Shown here piece by piece: positions 17,927 to 26,936 of a stretch of DNA of 64,000 bases. Position 1 is the first letter of the stretch. The number at the start of each line of letters is the position of its first letter. This stretch comes from Paludibacter jiangxiensis (GTDB lineage: Bacteria; Bacteroidota; Bacteroidia; Bacteroidales; Paludibacteraceae). The notes under the pieces are model-generated. The model worked only from the letters and a program-made list of their open reading frames with translations, was not told the DNA's origin and did no database searches. The position numbers and the translations under genes are program-made. The stretch lies in assembly GCF_001618385.1 (NCBI RefSeq), contig NZ_BDCR01000004.1, positions 248,001 through 312,000 on the forward strand, in the 5' to 3' direction.

Positions 17927-18117
17927 AGTTGAAGGAATTAAAGGTGTAGAATATTGTTACAAATTTAAGTTGCTAATTCACGAAGTGTTATTGCGTGAGG
18001 AATTAATTTTGAAATGAAAGTCGGATGGAAAATCGTCGTTTGATGAGTCATCAGACAATTTTGGCTAAATTTGTAAATCAAAGAATTCAGCGCATAAAAA
18101 TGATAACAATAGGAAAA

Positions 18118-19023
18118 ATGAATAGATTGGTTTTGTTGTTGATGGTGTTAATCTCGTCTTCCGTTGTCTTCGGACAAGTTTCGTTTCCTCTTTGGCAAAA
18201 AGGTTCAATGCCCAATAGCTGGGGGATGAATATCAGAGATAGCATTGCCAATGAACGTGTCTACAGGGTGGGGCAACCTGATATAGAAGTATATACTCCA
18301 TCGAAGGAGGAAAACCGTAATTTCGCTATTCTGGTGATTCCGGGGGGCGGTTATGCCCGTGAAGCCAACGTGGTGAGCGGATCACAAATTGCCAAGTATT
18401 TCAACACGCTGGGAGCTACGGCTTTTGTGCTGAAATATCGTTTGCCGCAAAGTCCTGATGTGGTTCACCCCGAATTGGCTCCTTTGCAGGACGGGCAGCG
18501 GGCCATAAAGCTGATGCGTGCTCTGGCGGGAAAATATCACTACGATGCCGATAAGATCGGTGTTTTCGGAACCTCGGCAGGCGGACATCTGGCGGCTTCG
18601 CTGGGAGTGTATACCGAAGATTTTACCGAAGTGAAGGATTCATTGTCGAAATATTCGATTCGGCCCGATTATATGATCTTGCTTTCGCCGGTTATATCGC
18701 TGGCCGATCCCTATGCACACAAGGGTTCGCGCGAAAATCTGTTGGGTAAGAGTGCAAGCAAGGAGATGATTGATAAGTTTTCGCCCAACCTGCATGTGAC
18801 CGAAACCACGCCACCTACCTTGCTAATGCAGGCAAATGACGATCCGGCAGTGCCTTCGTTCAACAGCGCCATGATGTATATTGCGCTTCGGGAAAAGAAA
18901 GTGAATGCCTCATTACACATTTTCCCGCATGGCAAACACTCCATCGCTCTGACTCACAATCCTATTTCTACCGACCTTTGGATGCCGATTGTTGAGGCAT
19001 GGTTAAAAGAGTTAGGGTGTTGA
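18118..19023 (+). CDS. Secreted alpha/beta-hydrolase esterase (acetylxylan-esterase-like)
   Basis: A signal peptide (about residues 1-20, ending VVFGQ) precedes an alpha/beta-hydrolase. The oxyanion-hole motif IPGGGYA (74-80), the nucleophile Ser153 in GTSAGGH, an Asp in ANDDPAVPS and a His in HGKHSIAL form the expected triad. Such small secreted hydrolases in Bacteroidetes cell-wall clusters generally remove acetyl groups from xylan or pectin. The start is uncertain: ATG at 18118 has an AGGAAAA just before it and gives the cleanest signal peptide; ATG at 18100 is also possible; 18025 is unlikely because a -7-like box TAAATTTG (18066-18073) lies within that extension. A paralogue is at 39590-40501. 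Confidence 0.82.
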   Translation: MNRLVLLLMVLISSSVVFGQVSFPLWQKGSMPNSWGMNIRDSIANERVYRVGQPDIEVYTPSKEENRNFAILVIPGGGYAREANVVSGSQIAKYFNTLGATAFVLKYRLPQSPDVVHPELAPLQDGQRAIKLMRALAGKYHYDADKIGVFGTSAGGHLAASLGVYTEDFTEVKDSLSKYSIRPDYMILLSPVISLADPYAHKGSRENLLGKSASKEMIDKFSPNLHVTETTPPTLLMQANDDPAVPSFNSAMMYIALREKKVNASLHIFPHGKHSIALTHNPISTDLWMPIVEAWLKELGC

Positions 19024-19025
19024 AA

Positions 19026-19066
19026 CAATATGCTAATGAGCCAATTTGAAGATTTGAGAATTTGAA
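19026..19066 (+). repeat. AT-rich 8-bp period repeat
   Basis: CAATATGCTAATGAGCCAA is followed by three 8-base units, AATTTGAA, GATTTGAG and AATTTGAA (19043-19066). The first part is nearly the reverse complement of the string before guaA (1127-1147). It fills the short gap before the pectin methylesterase gene. Confidence 0.55.
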
Positions 19067-19128
19067 AATATAATTTGTTTTTCGTCTTGTTCAAATGGCC
19101 AATCGTAAATATTAAAATTGTAAACGAC

Positions 19129-20091
19129 ATGATGCGTAAACTAATTTTATCCGGCTTTTTGCTGTTGTGTTCTGTTGTGCTGATGGCACAAAATAAGTAC
19201 GATTTTTTGGTGGCGGCCGATGGAAGCGGCGATTTCAAAACCGTGCAGGAAGCCATCAATGCCGTGCCCGACATGCGTGCCAACCGTACCCGTATTTTTA
19301 TTAAACCGGGTGTCTATAAAGAAAAACTGACCTTGCCAGCAAATAAAACTAACGTGTCGTTTGTCGGCGAGGATCCCGCTAAAACCATTCTGACATTCGA
19401 CGACTTTGCGCAACGTAAGAATCGTTTCGGAGAGAATATTGGCACTTCGGGTTCTTCTTCCTTCTTTATCTATGGCGATGGTTTTACGGCAGAAAACATC
19501 ACCTTCGAAAATTCGGCCGGGTCTGTGGGACAGGCAGTAGCTGTTCGCATCGACGGCGATAAAGTGAGCTTTTTTAATTGCAGGTTTTTGGGCTTTCAAG
19601 ACACGCTCTATCCGCATGGCGAGAAAAGCCGTCAATACTACAAGAATTGCTACATCGAAGGAACAGTCGATTATGTTTTCGGATTTTCTACGGTTCTCTT
19701 TGATAACTGCACCTTGTTCTGTAAAAAGGCCGGATATGTAACGGCTGCGTCAACACCCAAAGAAAATGCCTATGGTTTTGTGTTCCGCAATTGTAAAATC
19801 ACCGGTTCGGCTCCCGAGGGCGCCTTTGCTTTGGGGCGTCCGTGGAGGCCTTATGCTAAAGTGGTTTATTTGGAGTGTGAGATGGACAATGTGATTGCTC
19901 CTGCCGGATGGAATAACTGGGGCAATGCCGAAAACGAAAAAACGGCTTACTATGCCGAATACAAAAGCCGCGGTGCAGGAGTCAATGTCTCTCAACGGAT
20001 GGCCTGGAGCCATCACTTGACTGAAGAAGAGACAAGGCAATATACAACGGCCAATATTCTTGGAGACTGGAATCCGGAAACGGGGCGATAA
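19129..20091 (+). CDS. Pectin methylesterase, carbohydrate esterase family 8
   Basis: A secreted enzyme that removes methyl esters from homogalacturonan. A signal peptide (MMRKLILSGFLLLCSVVLMAQ region) precedes a right-handed beta-helix. Family active-site residues are all visible: Gln135 in GQAVAVR, Gln157 and Asp158 in GFQDTLY, Asp181 in TVDYVFG, and Arg237/Trp239 in GRPWRPY. The mature length of about 300 aa is typical. Two consecutive ATG codons (19129, 19132) are possible starts; the more distal ATG at 19075 is not preferred. A terminator follows. No pectate lyase or GH28 gene is visible nearby, so it works with enzymes encoded elsewhere. Confidence 0.93.
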   Translation: MMRKLILSGFLLLCSVVLMAQNKYDFLVAADGSGDFKTVQEAINAVPDMRANRTRIFIKPGVYKEKLTLPANKTNVSFVGEDPAKTILTFDDFAQRKNRFGENIGTSGSSSFFIYGDGFTAENITFENSAGSVGQAVAVRIDGDKVSFFNCRFLGFQDTLYPHGEKSRQYYKNCYIEGTVDYVFGFSTVLFDNCTLFCKKAGYVTAASTPKENAYGFVFRNCKITGSAPEGAFALGRPWRPYAKVVYLECEMDNVIAPAGWNNWGNAENEKTAYYAEYKSRGAGVNVSQRMAWSHHLTEEETRQYTTANILGDWNPETGR

Positions 20092-20103
20092 GATAAACAA
20101 ACA

Positions 20104-20150
20104 GGAACCGGATAGTATATTTCCTAATCCGATTCCAGTTTTATTTCTTT
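20104..20150 (+). terminator. Rho-independent terminator after the pectin methylesterase gene
   Basis: GGAACCGGAT (20104-20113) pairs with ATCCGATTCC (20127-20136) with one mismatch, around a 13-base loop, followed by the T-rich TTTTATTTCTTTT (20139-20151). It lies 12 bases after the stop codon, between this gene and the convergent xylanase gene. Confidence 0.7.
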
Positions 20151-20203
20151 TAAGGTTGTTAAAAAAAAGGTTGTTATTTGAAGTTGCCTAAATTGACTGA
20201 CAA

Positions 20204-20944
20204 TTATTTATTAGCTACCATGTTAAGTTTAACGAATTTGAAACTTCCGCTGCTTTTGTAGCCTTCGACAACAAACGATACTTCGTGCATTTTTCCCAGG
20301 TTCATTCCCAGTTTTTCCCATTGTTTAAAATGCTCTGAAATATGGATGTTCCCTTTGTTTCGGGTGTTTTTTCTTATGCTGAAATATTGAGTGAATGTAG
20401 CAGTCCCGACAATAGAGGGCTGATTGATCCGGGTAGTTTGGTAAATGTCATACAGACTGCCGTCGATATAAAAAGAACCTTTCTTTATAGCATCCTTAGA
20501 CATCGAGGGAATCCAGTTACGCCAGTCTTCTACAATGTAAAATTCAACAAGAGGATCTACACTCCAGCCATAAATTGCTAAATAGGAGTTTCCGGCCTTG
20601 GTATTCGGTTTGTAGATGCAGCTGTATTTTGCTGAAAATGTACCGATTTCATTGTGCTTTTGAGTTTGGTTATACGCCAGACCACGACGAGCGAGGTAGT
20701 TTTCAATATCGTTCCATTTGCCGCTGAATAAAGCGCCTTTGCCAAGGGTCATACAAGCCTCTCCTTGCGAATTTTGATTCCACAATTCATAACGGAATCC
20801 GTTTTTTACACCTTGTTTCTGATCTGAACTTGCATCGATGCACAACGTTTGCGAATAAACGTTCATGGCAATTACCAATTGCAATGCTATTATGAGTTTG
20901 AATTTCAAGGTTGAGAACGTGTTTTTTTTCATGTTTGATTTCAT
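20204..20944 (-). CDS. GH11 endo-1,4-beta-xylanase
   Basis: A secreted beta-jelly-roll xylanase that cuts the xylan backbone internally. The family signatures are clear: YLAIYGWSVDPLVEFYIVED with nucleophile Glu134, TFTQYFSIR, HFKQWEKLGMNLG, and the acid/base Glu227 in VEGYKSSGS. A hydrophobic signal (residues 13-31) leads the protein. Starts at 20944 (246 aa) or 20932 (242 aa) are both plausible; the track-length start at 21067 would overlap the kinase gene. It follows the PfkB kinase gene by 28 bases on the same strand and may share its transcript. It carries no carbohydrate-binding or sorting domain. Confidence 0.93.
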   Translation of the reverse strand: MKSNMKKNTFSTLKFKLIIALQLVIAMNVYSQTLCIDASSDQKQGVKNGFRYELWNQNSQGEACMTLGKGALFSGKWNDIENYLARRGLAYNQTQKHNEIGTFSAKYSCIYKPNTKAGNSYLAIYGWSVDPLVEFYIVEDWRNWIPSMSKDAIKKGSFYIDGSLYDIYQTTRINQPSIVGTATFTQYFSIRKNTRNKGNIHISEHFKQWEKLGMNLGKMHEVSFVVEGYKSSGSFKFVKLNMVANK

Positions 20945-20972
20945 TCTAAGGGTTTGTTTAGTAATATTCAAA

Positions 20973-21905
20973 TTATTCAGCGTTTTTCGTGTGCCGAATT
21001 TTTGCGAACTCAGCCGAAATATAATTGTCGTACGACAGACATACTTCGGTGGCAAAGTCAATGCCATAACCGATCAATTGTTGCCAGGTGTCAGCTGAAA
21101 CGGACGAAAGCGCATTGTTTCCAATATTGTGTTTGTAAAGTCCGTAAGCAATACCGGCGTTGAAAGTGTCGCCGGCACCGATGGTACTTACCGGTTCTAT
21201 CTTGCGTGTTGGCAGGCAAAGTGTGATTTCCGGCGTTTTTAGGTAGGCGGCTTCTGAGCTGGACGTGTAAATAAGCGTAGTGCAGAATGGTTTCACGGCT
21301 TCGTAGGCTTCCTCGCTGTTTTTTGCTCCGAAAATAATCTCCAGATCTTCATCAGAAGCACGTACAACCGAAGCCAGAGACATGTTCTCGATAATGGCTG
21401 GTCGCAATTGCTCCAGCTCATGCAGGTGAGCTTTCCTAAAATTTGGATCATAATAGATCAAGGCATTGAGGCTTTTGGCGTAAAGCAGAAACTCACGTAA
21501 GGTCTCCCGAATTTCCATGGCAATGGCATAAATCGACCCGAACATTACAATGTCATTTTCATTTACTTCGGGAAATGTAATGTCGAACCGTTTTTGAGGA
21601 TACGACTTGTAAAAAGTATAGGATGCGTTATTGTTTTCGTCCAGAAATGCCAGAGCCAACGCCGATTTGCCGTCCTCAAAATGGTAAACATAGTCGCTGT
21701 TGACGCCATTTTTATTCAGAAAATCGTCAATCATAAAACCTACCGGATCGTTGCCGTATTCGGAAATAAAATGAACAGGAAGCCCCAAACGACCAAGACT
21801 GACGGAGGTATTTAACATGGATCCTCCGGCGGTGGATGCTACTGGTTGCCCGTTTTTGAAAATAATGTCGAGAACGGTTTCTCCTATTGTGAAGATTTTA
21901 CGCAT
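20973..21905 (-). CDS. PfkB family carbohydrate kinase (fructokinase-like)
   Basis: A cytoplasmic sugar kinase of the ribokinase/PfkB family. The N-terminal GETVLDIIF and the STAGGSMLNTSVSLGRLG substrate region match the first family signature; the second, with the catalytic aspartate, is STIGAGDTFNAG in the C-terminal part. The length of 310 aa is standard. The substrate cannot be fixed, but fructokinase is the commonest annotation for close relatives. It lies between a phosphohexomutase gene upstream (89 bases) and a xylanase gene downstream (28 bases) on the same strand, consistent with sugar metabolism. Confidence 0.88.
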   Translation of the reverse strand: MRKIFTIGETVLDIIFKNGQPVASTAGGSMLNTSVSLGRLGLPVHFISEYGNDPVGFMIDDFLNKNGVNSDYVYHFEDGKSALALAFLDENNNASYTFYKSYPQKRFDITFPEVNENDIVMFGSIYAIAMEIRETLREFLLYAKSLNALIYYDPNFRKAHLHELEQLRPAIIENMSLASVVRASDEDLEIIFGAKNSEEAYEAVKPFCTTLIYTSSSEAAYLKTPEITLCLPTRKIEPVSTIGAGDTFNAGIAYGLYKHNIGNNALSSVSADTWQQLIGYGIDFATEVCLSYDNYISAEFAKIRHTKNAE

Positions 21906-21994
21906 GAGTTACATTTACGATTTTAGAATTTACTATTTACGATTGAATTGGAAGGTCTCAGATGTCATTCTCAAATTTCCACATTCTCACATTT

Positions 21995-23524
21995 TCAACT
22001 TGACAATGCGGTTTTGTCCAGTTCTTCATCCGGATATTTTGCAAAGAACGTGTTTAGTTTAAGGCCTATTTTTGTTATACCTCCAGTTTTATCAGACTCT
22101 ATATTGAGCGGAATTACCGGATCGTGGAGTGAAAGACGGAGCAGAAACCATCCGTTACCAGAGTTTGCATCGCAGGCAATGCGGATACCTTCGTAGTTAT
22201 TGGGAACAATCGTCCAACCCGGAACCGAAGCAACGAAATATTTCAATTGTTCTATCACCGTATTGCCATAAGTCTTGAAATCGTCAACCTTTATCTTCAA
22301 TCGAAATTCTTTGCTTTCTGCCGGAACACGCAAGCCGGTAATTAGCTCACTCAAATCTTTTCCTTCAGCAATTTTCATTTGGGCAGCTTTGATCACCAGT
22401 TTGGTGACCAGATAAGCGCCGTCATCCAGAAAATAGTTTTCCTTCAATGCCGCATGGCCGCTGGTTTCTATGGCGAGCCAACACTCCTGGCCGTTGTTGT
22501 TGAGTCTGATAGCTTCGTTGATAACATTTTTGTAGCCTCGTTTGAAGCGGTGATGAGTTCCACCCAGCTTGCCAATGAATTCAGCCAAGCCGTCGGAAGT
22601 GATGGAATCAGTGACAATGGTAGAGTGGGGATGTTCTTCCAAAATGATGGCACCGATCAGGGCTATTAATTCATTACGATTGATACTTTCACCTTTGTGG
22701 TCGACAGCTGCAGCCCGATCAACATCGGTGTCGAAGATGATTCCCAGGTCGGCATTATTCTTCAAAACGGCTTTTTGAATGAACAACATGGCTCTTTCAT
22801 TCTCAGGATTAGGTATGTGGTTGGGAAACAAGCCGTCAGGATCCAGAAATTGGCTGCCGGTAGTATCGGCGCCAAGTGGTTGCAAAACCTTTTCAACATA
22901 AAACCCACCGGCACCATTTCCGGCATCTACTACAATTCGAAAGCCAGAGAGTGGCGTAGCGTAATGTTCCGGATGATTGATCTCTTTTCTGACTTTGTCA
23001 ACTAAAAAGCTCGAATATCTTGAAATTAAATCGAATGTGGTGACTTCCCCGCGATTAGCGGATGGTGTGGTTATTAATGTTGCCGTTTCCAGAATGCGGG
23101 TAATGTCCGGTTTGTCGAGTCCCCCTTCTTTGGTGAAGAATTTAATGCCGTTTCGGTTGAATGGTAAATGACTTGCTGTGAGCATTGCTGCGCCGTCAAA
23201 CTGCGTTTCTTCGAAAATAGTGCTCATGTACATCGCCGGAGTTGAGGCAATGCCGCAGTTAATGGCTTTTGCTCCCGATGCCACCACGCCTTCTATAAAT
23301 GCTGCAGTCAACGTTTCGCCTGAAATGCGAGAATCACGGCCAACAGCGATGCTGAGTTGGTTGGCCGGTTTGCCAGTATGTCGTGAGAGCCATGCAACAA
23401 AAGCCAGAGCTATGATTTCAACTGTTTTTGTGGTCAGATTAACGGTTTCTCCGTCTATACCTTCTGTGGCAACGCCGCGGATATCAGAACCGTTCTGAAG
23501 CGAGAGAAAATGATTTTTTTCCAT
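21995..23524 (-). CDS. Phosphoglucomutase/phosphomannomutase
   Basis: An alpha-D-phosphohexomutase that moves phosphate between C6 and C1 of glucose or mannose. The phosphoserine is Ser118 in LTASHLPFNRNG, where HLP replaces the more usual HNP. The metal loop is DTDVDRAA, the sugar-binding loop is around LAIETSGHAALKENY, and the C-terminal phosphate loop is GIRIACDANSGNGWFLLR. At 509 aa it is near the upper end for PMM/PGM enzymes. It could supply glucose-6-phosphate from starch breakdown or sugar-1-phosphates for polysaccharide synthesis. It begins a minus-strand run with the PfkB kinase and the xylanase. Confidence 0.9.
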   Translation of the reverse strand: MEKNHFLSLQNGSDIRGVATEGIDGETVNLTTKTVEIIALAFVAWLSRHTGKPANQLSIAVGRDSRISGETLTAAFIEGVVASGAKAINCGIASTPAMYMSTIFEETQFDGAAMLTASHLPFNRNGIKFFTKEGGLDKPDITRILETATLITTPSANRGEVTTFDLISRYSSFLVDKVRKEINHPEHYATPLSGFRIVVDAGNGAGGFYVEKVLQPLGADTTGSQFLDPDGLFPNHIPNPENERAMLFIQKAVLKNNADLGIIFDTDVDRAAAVDHKGESINRNELIALIGAIILEEHPHSTIVTDSITSDGLAEFIGKLGGTHHRFKRGYKNVINEAIRLNNNGQECWLAIETSGHAALKENYFLDDGAYLVTKLVIKAAQMKIAEGKDLSELITGLRVPAESKEFRLKIKVDDFKTYGNTVIEQLKYFVASVPGWTIVPNNYEGIRIACDANSGNGWFLLRLSLHDPVIPLNIESDKTGGITKIGLKLNTFFAKYPDEELDKTALSS

Positions 23525-23624
23525 GAAGATAGAGGTTGATGAAAGTGCATTATCTCACAAATATACGCAAGTTTCAAACGACTTATTCCCGATTTAAGGA
23601 TGACGATTCTGTCTCAGATTTGAG

Positions 23625-24224
23625 TTATTTGGAGACTGTGGCAGCCTTTTGTTTCTCAGCTTCAAAACAATGACGGCAGATTGGCTCGTATTCATTTTTC
23701 TCGCCCAGCAAAACCTGATGAGCATCCGAAACCAGACGGTGTGAAACATAGCCGGGATTGCCGCAGCGCACACATACTGCATGTTCTTTGCTTACGTCGT
23801 CGGCAATAGCCATCAGGGCAGGCATCGGACCAAAAGGTACACCGCGGAAGTCCATGTCGAGACCGGCTACAATCACACGAAGTCCACTGTTGGCTAACTG
23901 ATTACATACTTCAACGATGCCTTCGTCGAAAAACTGTGCTTCGTCAATGCCCACTACGTCAACATCACCTGTCAGTAGCAATATGTTTCCGGACGAATCG
24001 ACCGGGGTAGAAACAATGGAATTATTATCGTGAGAAACCACTTCGACTTTCGAATAGCGGGTGTCGATAGCCGGTTTAAAGATTTCGACCCGTTGTTTGG
24101 CAAACTTTGCCCGTTTCAGTCTTCGGATTAGTTCTTCTGTTTTACCCGAGAACATGGAACCGCAAATTACCTCGATGCTTCCTTTCTTGCCGGAGGTGTT
24201 AAAGTTTGATTCGAAATAAATCAT
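23625..24224 (-). CDS. tdk: Thymidine kinase, type II
   Basis: A salvage enzyme that phosphorylates thymidine with ATP. The P-loop is [15 protein letters not shown], the Walker B-like [10 protein letters not shown] follows, and a zinc site is formed by CVRCGNPG and CRHCFEA cysteines near the C-terminus. The length of 199 aa is standard for TK1-like enzymes. A -7-like box on the minus strand (TACCTTTG, 24462-24455) could drive it with a leader of about 220 bases. Confidence 0.95.
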   Translation of the reverse strand: MIYFESNFNTSGKKGSIEVICGSMFSGKTEELIRRLKRAKFAKQRVEIFKPAIDTRYSKVEVVSHDNNSIVSTPVDSSGNILLLTGDVDVVGIDEAQFFDEGIVEVCNQLANSGLRVIVAGLDMDFRGVPFGPMPALMAIADDVSKEHAVCVRCGNPGYVSHRLVSDAHQVLLGEKNEYEPICRHCFEAEKQKAATVSK

Positions 24225-24380
24225 TTTATATTGTATAACTATTTGATTTTAATTGGTATGCGTGTATTTCTGTAAAGGAGAAAACTTGGAAAATATCAAA
24301 ATGTGGAAATAGCACCTTTTTATCTTTTAGAATCCTGATATTTTATCTCTTTTATATTTGTTTATCTGTGCGTTATTTCT

Positions 24381-24421
24381 GCCAATTTGCATTGTCAATT
24401 GTCAATTTTCCATTGTCAAAT
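24381..24421 (+). repeat. ATTGTCA tandem-like repeat
   Basis: The stretch contains CAATTTGCATTGTCAATTG, TCAATTTTCCATTGTCAA: four spaced ATTGTCA/AATTTTC-type units of 7-8 bases. It is similar in style to the 8-bp strings at 1153-1176 and 19043-19066. The remaining parts of this 280-base gap between tdk and the next gene are AT-rich with no further feature except the promoter boxes. Confidence 0.5.
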
Positions 24422-24446
24422 ATAAAATTATCCAGTATCTTTACAC

Positions 24447-24462
24447 TACATTTGCAAAGGTA
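24447..24462. promoter_or_regulatory. Abutting, opposed -7 boxes (tdk / 24505 gene)
   Basis: TACATTTG (24447-24454, plus strand) matches the -7 element for the gene at 24505. It is followed without any gap by CAAAGGTA, which on the minus strand reads TACCTTTG, a -7 element for tdk. Together they form a 16-base near-palindrome. Two polymerases could not occupy both at once. Function is inferred from motif match only. Confidence 0.45.
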
Positions 24463-24504
24463 AAATTTGCCTTTTAATTTGCCATTAAAATTGTAAAGAA
24501 ACTT

Positions 24505-25254
24505 ATGAACAAAGAAGTTTTGCTTGCGTTAATAGATAAGGATATTAAGGAGTTAGCCATCCTGAATAAAGGGTTTGCTGAAAATGATATTGTATCGGCC
24601 ACTATTCTTGGATTGGCAAAGGCAAAGGCAGAAAACATTTTGACCGGATTGGTTCAATTGGGAGAGATGCAAAATGCTCCTCAACCTGTTGTGGAAGCTA
24701 AACAAGAGGAATCTCCTGTTTGCCCTGCTGTAGAAGAAACTCCACAGGTGACTGTCTCCGAACCGGAAAAGACAATTGAACTGGAGCTTGATCCGGAAAT
24801 AGAGACGGTGATTGAACCGGAGATTCCGGCTGTGCCCGAACCCGAATTACCGGAACCTGCACCTGTGGAACCGGCTCCGATGCCCGAAGCTGAACCCGTG
24901 GTGGAAACAAAACCGGAAGAAGAAATAACCAAACACTCTTTGGCAGAAGTGCTGAATACAAATGGACATTCGTTGAACGATCACCTGGTGGAAAAATCCG
25001 AGCCATCACTTGCTAATATACTTTCCAATTCTAAGGTTGAAGATTTGCGTCAGGCATTGAGTCTGGCAGAACGTTTCCGTTTTCAACGCGAATTGTTTAA
25101 TGGTAACGGAGAAAAGATGAACACGACACTTTCGTTACTCAACGCTATGAAGACGGAAGAAGAAGCTGTCGCTTATCTGTCGGCTTTGGGTTGGCAGGAG
25201 GAAGATGGCTGTGTGGGCGAATTCAAACAACTGGTTCATCGTAAGTTTTTATAA
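24505..25254 (+). CDS. Bacteroidetes conserved protein with Pro/Glu-rich linker, upstream of rsmI
   Basis: No enzyme family is recognised. The N-terminal 55 residues are helical, the middle (about 60-145) is a low-complexity linker of repeated proline and glutamate (PEPELPEPAPVEPAP), and the C-terminal 75 residues (EDLRQALSLAERFRFQRELFNGN...) look like a conserved helical domain that I associate with Bacteroidetes proteins encoded near rsmI. No signal peptide is present, so it is probably cytoplasmic. It ends 3 bases before rsmI, indicating an operon. The acidic linker suggests an adaptor between two domains; function unknown. Confidence 0.75.
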   Translation: MNKEVLLALIDKDIKELAILNKGFAENDIVSATILGLAKAKAENILTGLVQLGEMQNAPQPVVEAKQEESPVCPAVEETPQVTVSEPEKTIELELDPEIETVIEPEIPAVPEPELPEPAPVEPAPMPEAEPVVETKPEEEITKHSLAEVLNTNGHSLNDHLVEKSEPSLANILSNSKVEDLRQALSLAERFRFQRELFNGNGEKMNTTLSLLNAMKTEEEAVAYLSALGWQEEDGCVGEFKQLVHRKFL

Positions 25255-25257
25255 ATT

Positions 25258-25932
25258 ATGGGCAAACTGTATCTGGTACCTACTCCGGTTGGGAATCTCG
25301 AAGATATGACCCTGAGGGGCATACGTATTTTGAAAGAAGTGGATCTTATTCTGGCTGAAGATACACGTACGTCAGGCTTTTTGTTGAAGCATTTCGGGAT
25401 AGAAACCCGCATGATGTCACATCATAAATTCAACGAACATAAAACGGTGGCTGCTATTGGCGAGCGTATTGAAAAAGGTGAAACCATCGCTCTTATTTCC
25501 GATGCCGGTACTCCGGCTATCTCCGATCCTGGCTTTATGCTGGTACGTGAATGTGTGGCGCGTGATATTGAAGTGGAGTGTTTGCCCGGTGCTACGGCTT
25601 TTGTTCCGGCTCTCGTCAATTCGGGTTTACCCAATGACCGGTTCTGTTTTGAAGGTTTTTTGCCTCAAAAGAAGGGTCGGCAAACGAAGCTGAAAGAGCT
25701 GGCTCTGGAAACGAGAACCATGATTTTTTATGAATCGCCTTTTCGTCTGGTGAAAACCCTGCAACAGTTTGCCGAATATTTCGGCTCGGAGCGGAAAGCC
25801 TGTGTATCGCGCGAAATCAGCAAGCTTCATGAAGAAAATGCCAGAGGAACAGTAACCGAATTGGCGGCTTATTTTACTGAAAAACAACCCAAAGGAGAAA
25901 TTGTCATTGTTGTTGGAGGATTGGAAAACTAA
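25258..25932 (+). CDS. rsmI: 16S rRNA (cytidine(1402)-2'-O)-methyltransferase
   Basis: A tetrapyrrole-methylase-fold enzyme that 2'-O-methylates C1402 in the decoding centre of 16S rRNA using S-adenosylmethionine. The family opening LYLVPTPVGNLEDMTLRG, the EDTRTSGFLLKHF motif, the LISDAGTPAISDPG loop and the FEGFLPQKKG segment are all present. At 224 aa it lacks the C-terminal extension of the roughly 285-aa E. coli enzyme. It starts 3 bases after the preceding gene's stop, so it is translationally linked to it. Confidence 0.95.
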   Translation: MGKLYLVPTPVGNLEDMTLRGIRILKEVDLILAEDTRTSGFLLKHFGIETRMMSHHKFNEHKTVAAIGERIEKGETIALISDAGTPAISDPGFMLVRECVARDIEVECLPGATAFVPALVNSGLPNDRFCFEGFLPQKKGRQTKLKELALETRTMIFYESPFRLVKTLQQFAEYFGSERKACVSREISKLHEENARGTVTELAAYFTEKQPKGEIVIVVGGLEN

Positions 25933-26059
25933 TCTTACATTTGTTAAACATCTTGATTCTATTAAAGATTAAATTGTGTCATATTGAATGTTTTAATATT
26001 TAATGTGTTGCACTGAAAATTGTCTCCATACTATCTTAAACGAAAAAAAATATTTACGT

Positions 26060-26932
26060 ATGAAAAATGTACTTGCTGTACTTGCCGTTTTATTGCTTGT
26101 TTCTTGTCACAAGCAACCTGCTGATGTTGAATCCTTGCAGAGACAGAATGATTCGTTGATGCAGGTGAAAGCTCAATTGGAAAATGAGACTAACGAATAT
26201 CTGGCGTCGATGAATGAAATTGAAGCAAACTTCGACAAGGTGAAACAAATGGAGAATTACATCCAGATTAATAAATCGGCAGAGAATACGAATCAGGATG
26301 TGAGAAGCAAAATTAACGATGATATTCTTCTGATGACAGATATGCTGAAGAAGAATAAAGAACAGATCGCAGCGTTGACCCGTAAAATGGGCAAAAGCGC
26401 GATTAAAATTCGTGAAATGCAGAAGACAATAGAGCGATTGAACAATATGCTGAACGAGAAAATTGATCTGATTCAGTCTTTGTCGAATGAATTGCAAATC
26501 AAGGATGCTGCTATTGCTGACCTGAATAAGAACGTGGAAACGTTGAATCAGGACGTGGCAAATCTGAAAACTCAAAGTCAGGCGCAACAGGAACAAATTG
26601 CCAATCAGGATGAAAAAATTTATACCGGATGGTATGTGTTTGGTTCTGGAAAAGAACTGAAAGATCAGAAAATTCTGACAAGCGGAGGATTTCTATCTTC
26701 AACTAAAGTGCTTCAGAAAGATTTCAATAAGGAATACTTTGTAAAGGTGGATATTCGTCAGGTAAAAAGCATTCCGCTTTATTCTCCCAAAGCCAAAATC
26801 CTTACGATGCATCCTTCCGGGTCTTATTCTCTGGACAAACCTGATGGAAAGAATGGTAACTATGTGTTAACTATCAAAGACTATAAGGAGTTCTGGAGTG
26901 TTTCCCGTTACTTGGTTGTAAAAGTTGATTAA
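26060..26932 (+). CDS. Coiled-coil lipoprotein of unknown function
   Basis: A lipoprotein signal (MKNVLAVLAVLLLVSCHKQ) with Cys16 in the lipobox is followed by a long coiled coil (about residues 25-190) with heptads of Leu, Ile and Asn, and a C-terminal globular beta-like domain (about 195-290: YTGWYVFGSGKEL...). The design, a membrane-anchored coil with a small domain at the far end, suggests an envelope spacer or adaptor, but I recognise no characterised family. The ATG at 26060 is chosen because it starts the signal peptide; an in-frame start at 26003 would precede it with 19 non-hydrophobic residues. Confidence 0.8.
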   Translation: MKNVLAVLAVLLLVSCHKQPADVESLQRQNDSLMQVKAQLENETNEYLASMNEIEANFDKVKQMENYIQINKSAENTNQDVRSKINDDILLMTDMLKKNKEQIAALTRKMGKSAIKIREMQKTIERLNNMLNEKIDLIQSLSNELQIKDAAIADLNKNVETLNQDVANLKTQSQAQQEQIANQDEKIYTGWYVFGSGKELKDQKILTSGGFLSSTKVLQKDFNKEYFVKVDIRQVKSIPLYSPKAKILTMHPSGSYSLDKPDGKNGNYVLTIKDYKEFWSVSRYLVVKVD

Positions 26933-26936
26933 ACCC

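Noticed and set aside
24681-24932. Minus-strand open frame with Ser/Gly-rich repeats resembling a secreted low-complexity protein
   Set aside because: It is the antisense reading of the Pro/Glu-rich linker of the gene at 24505-25254; GAA/CCG-type codons read backward give Ser and Gly. No start context or family match.
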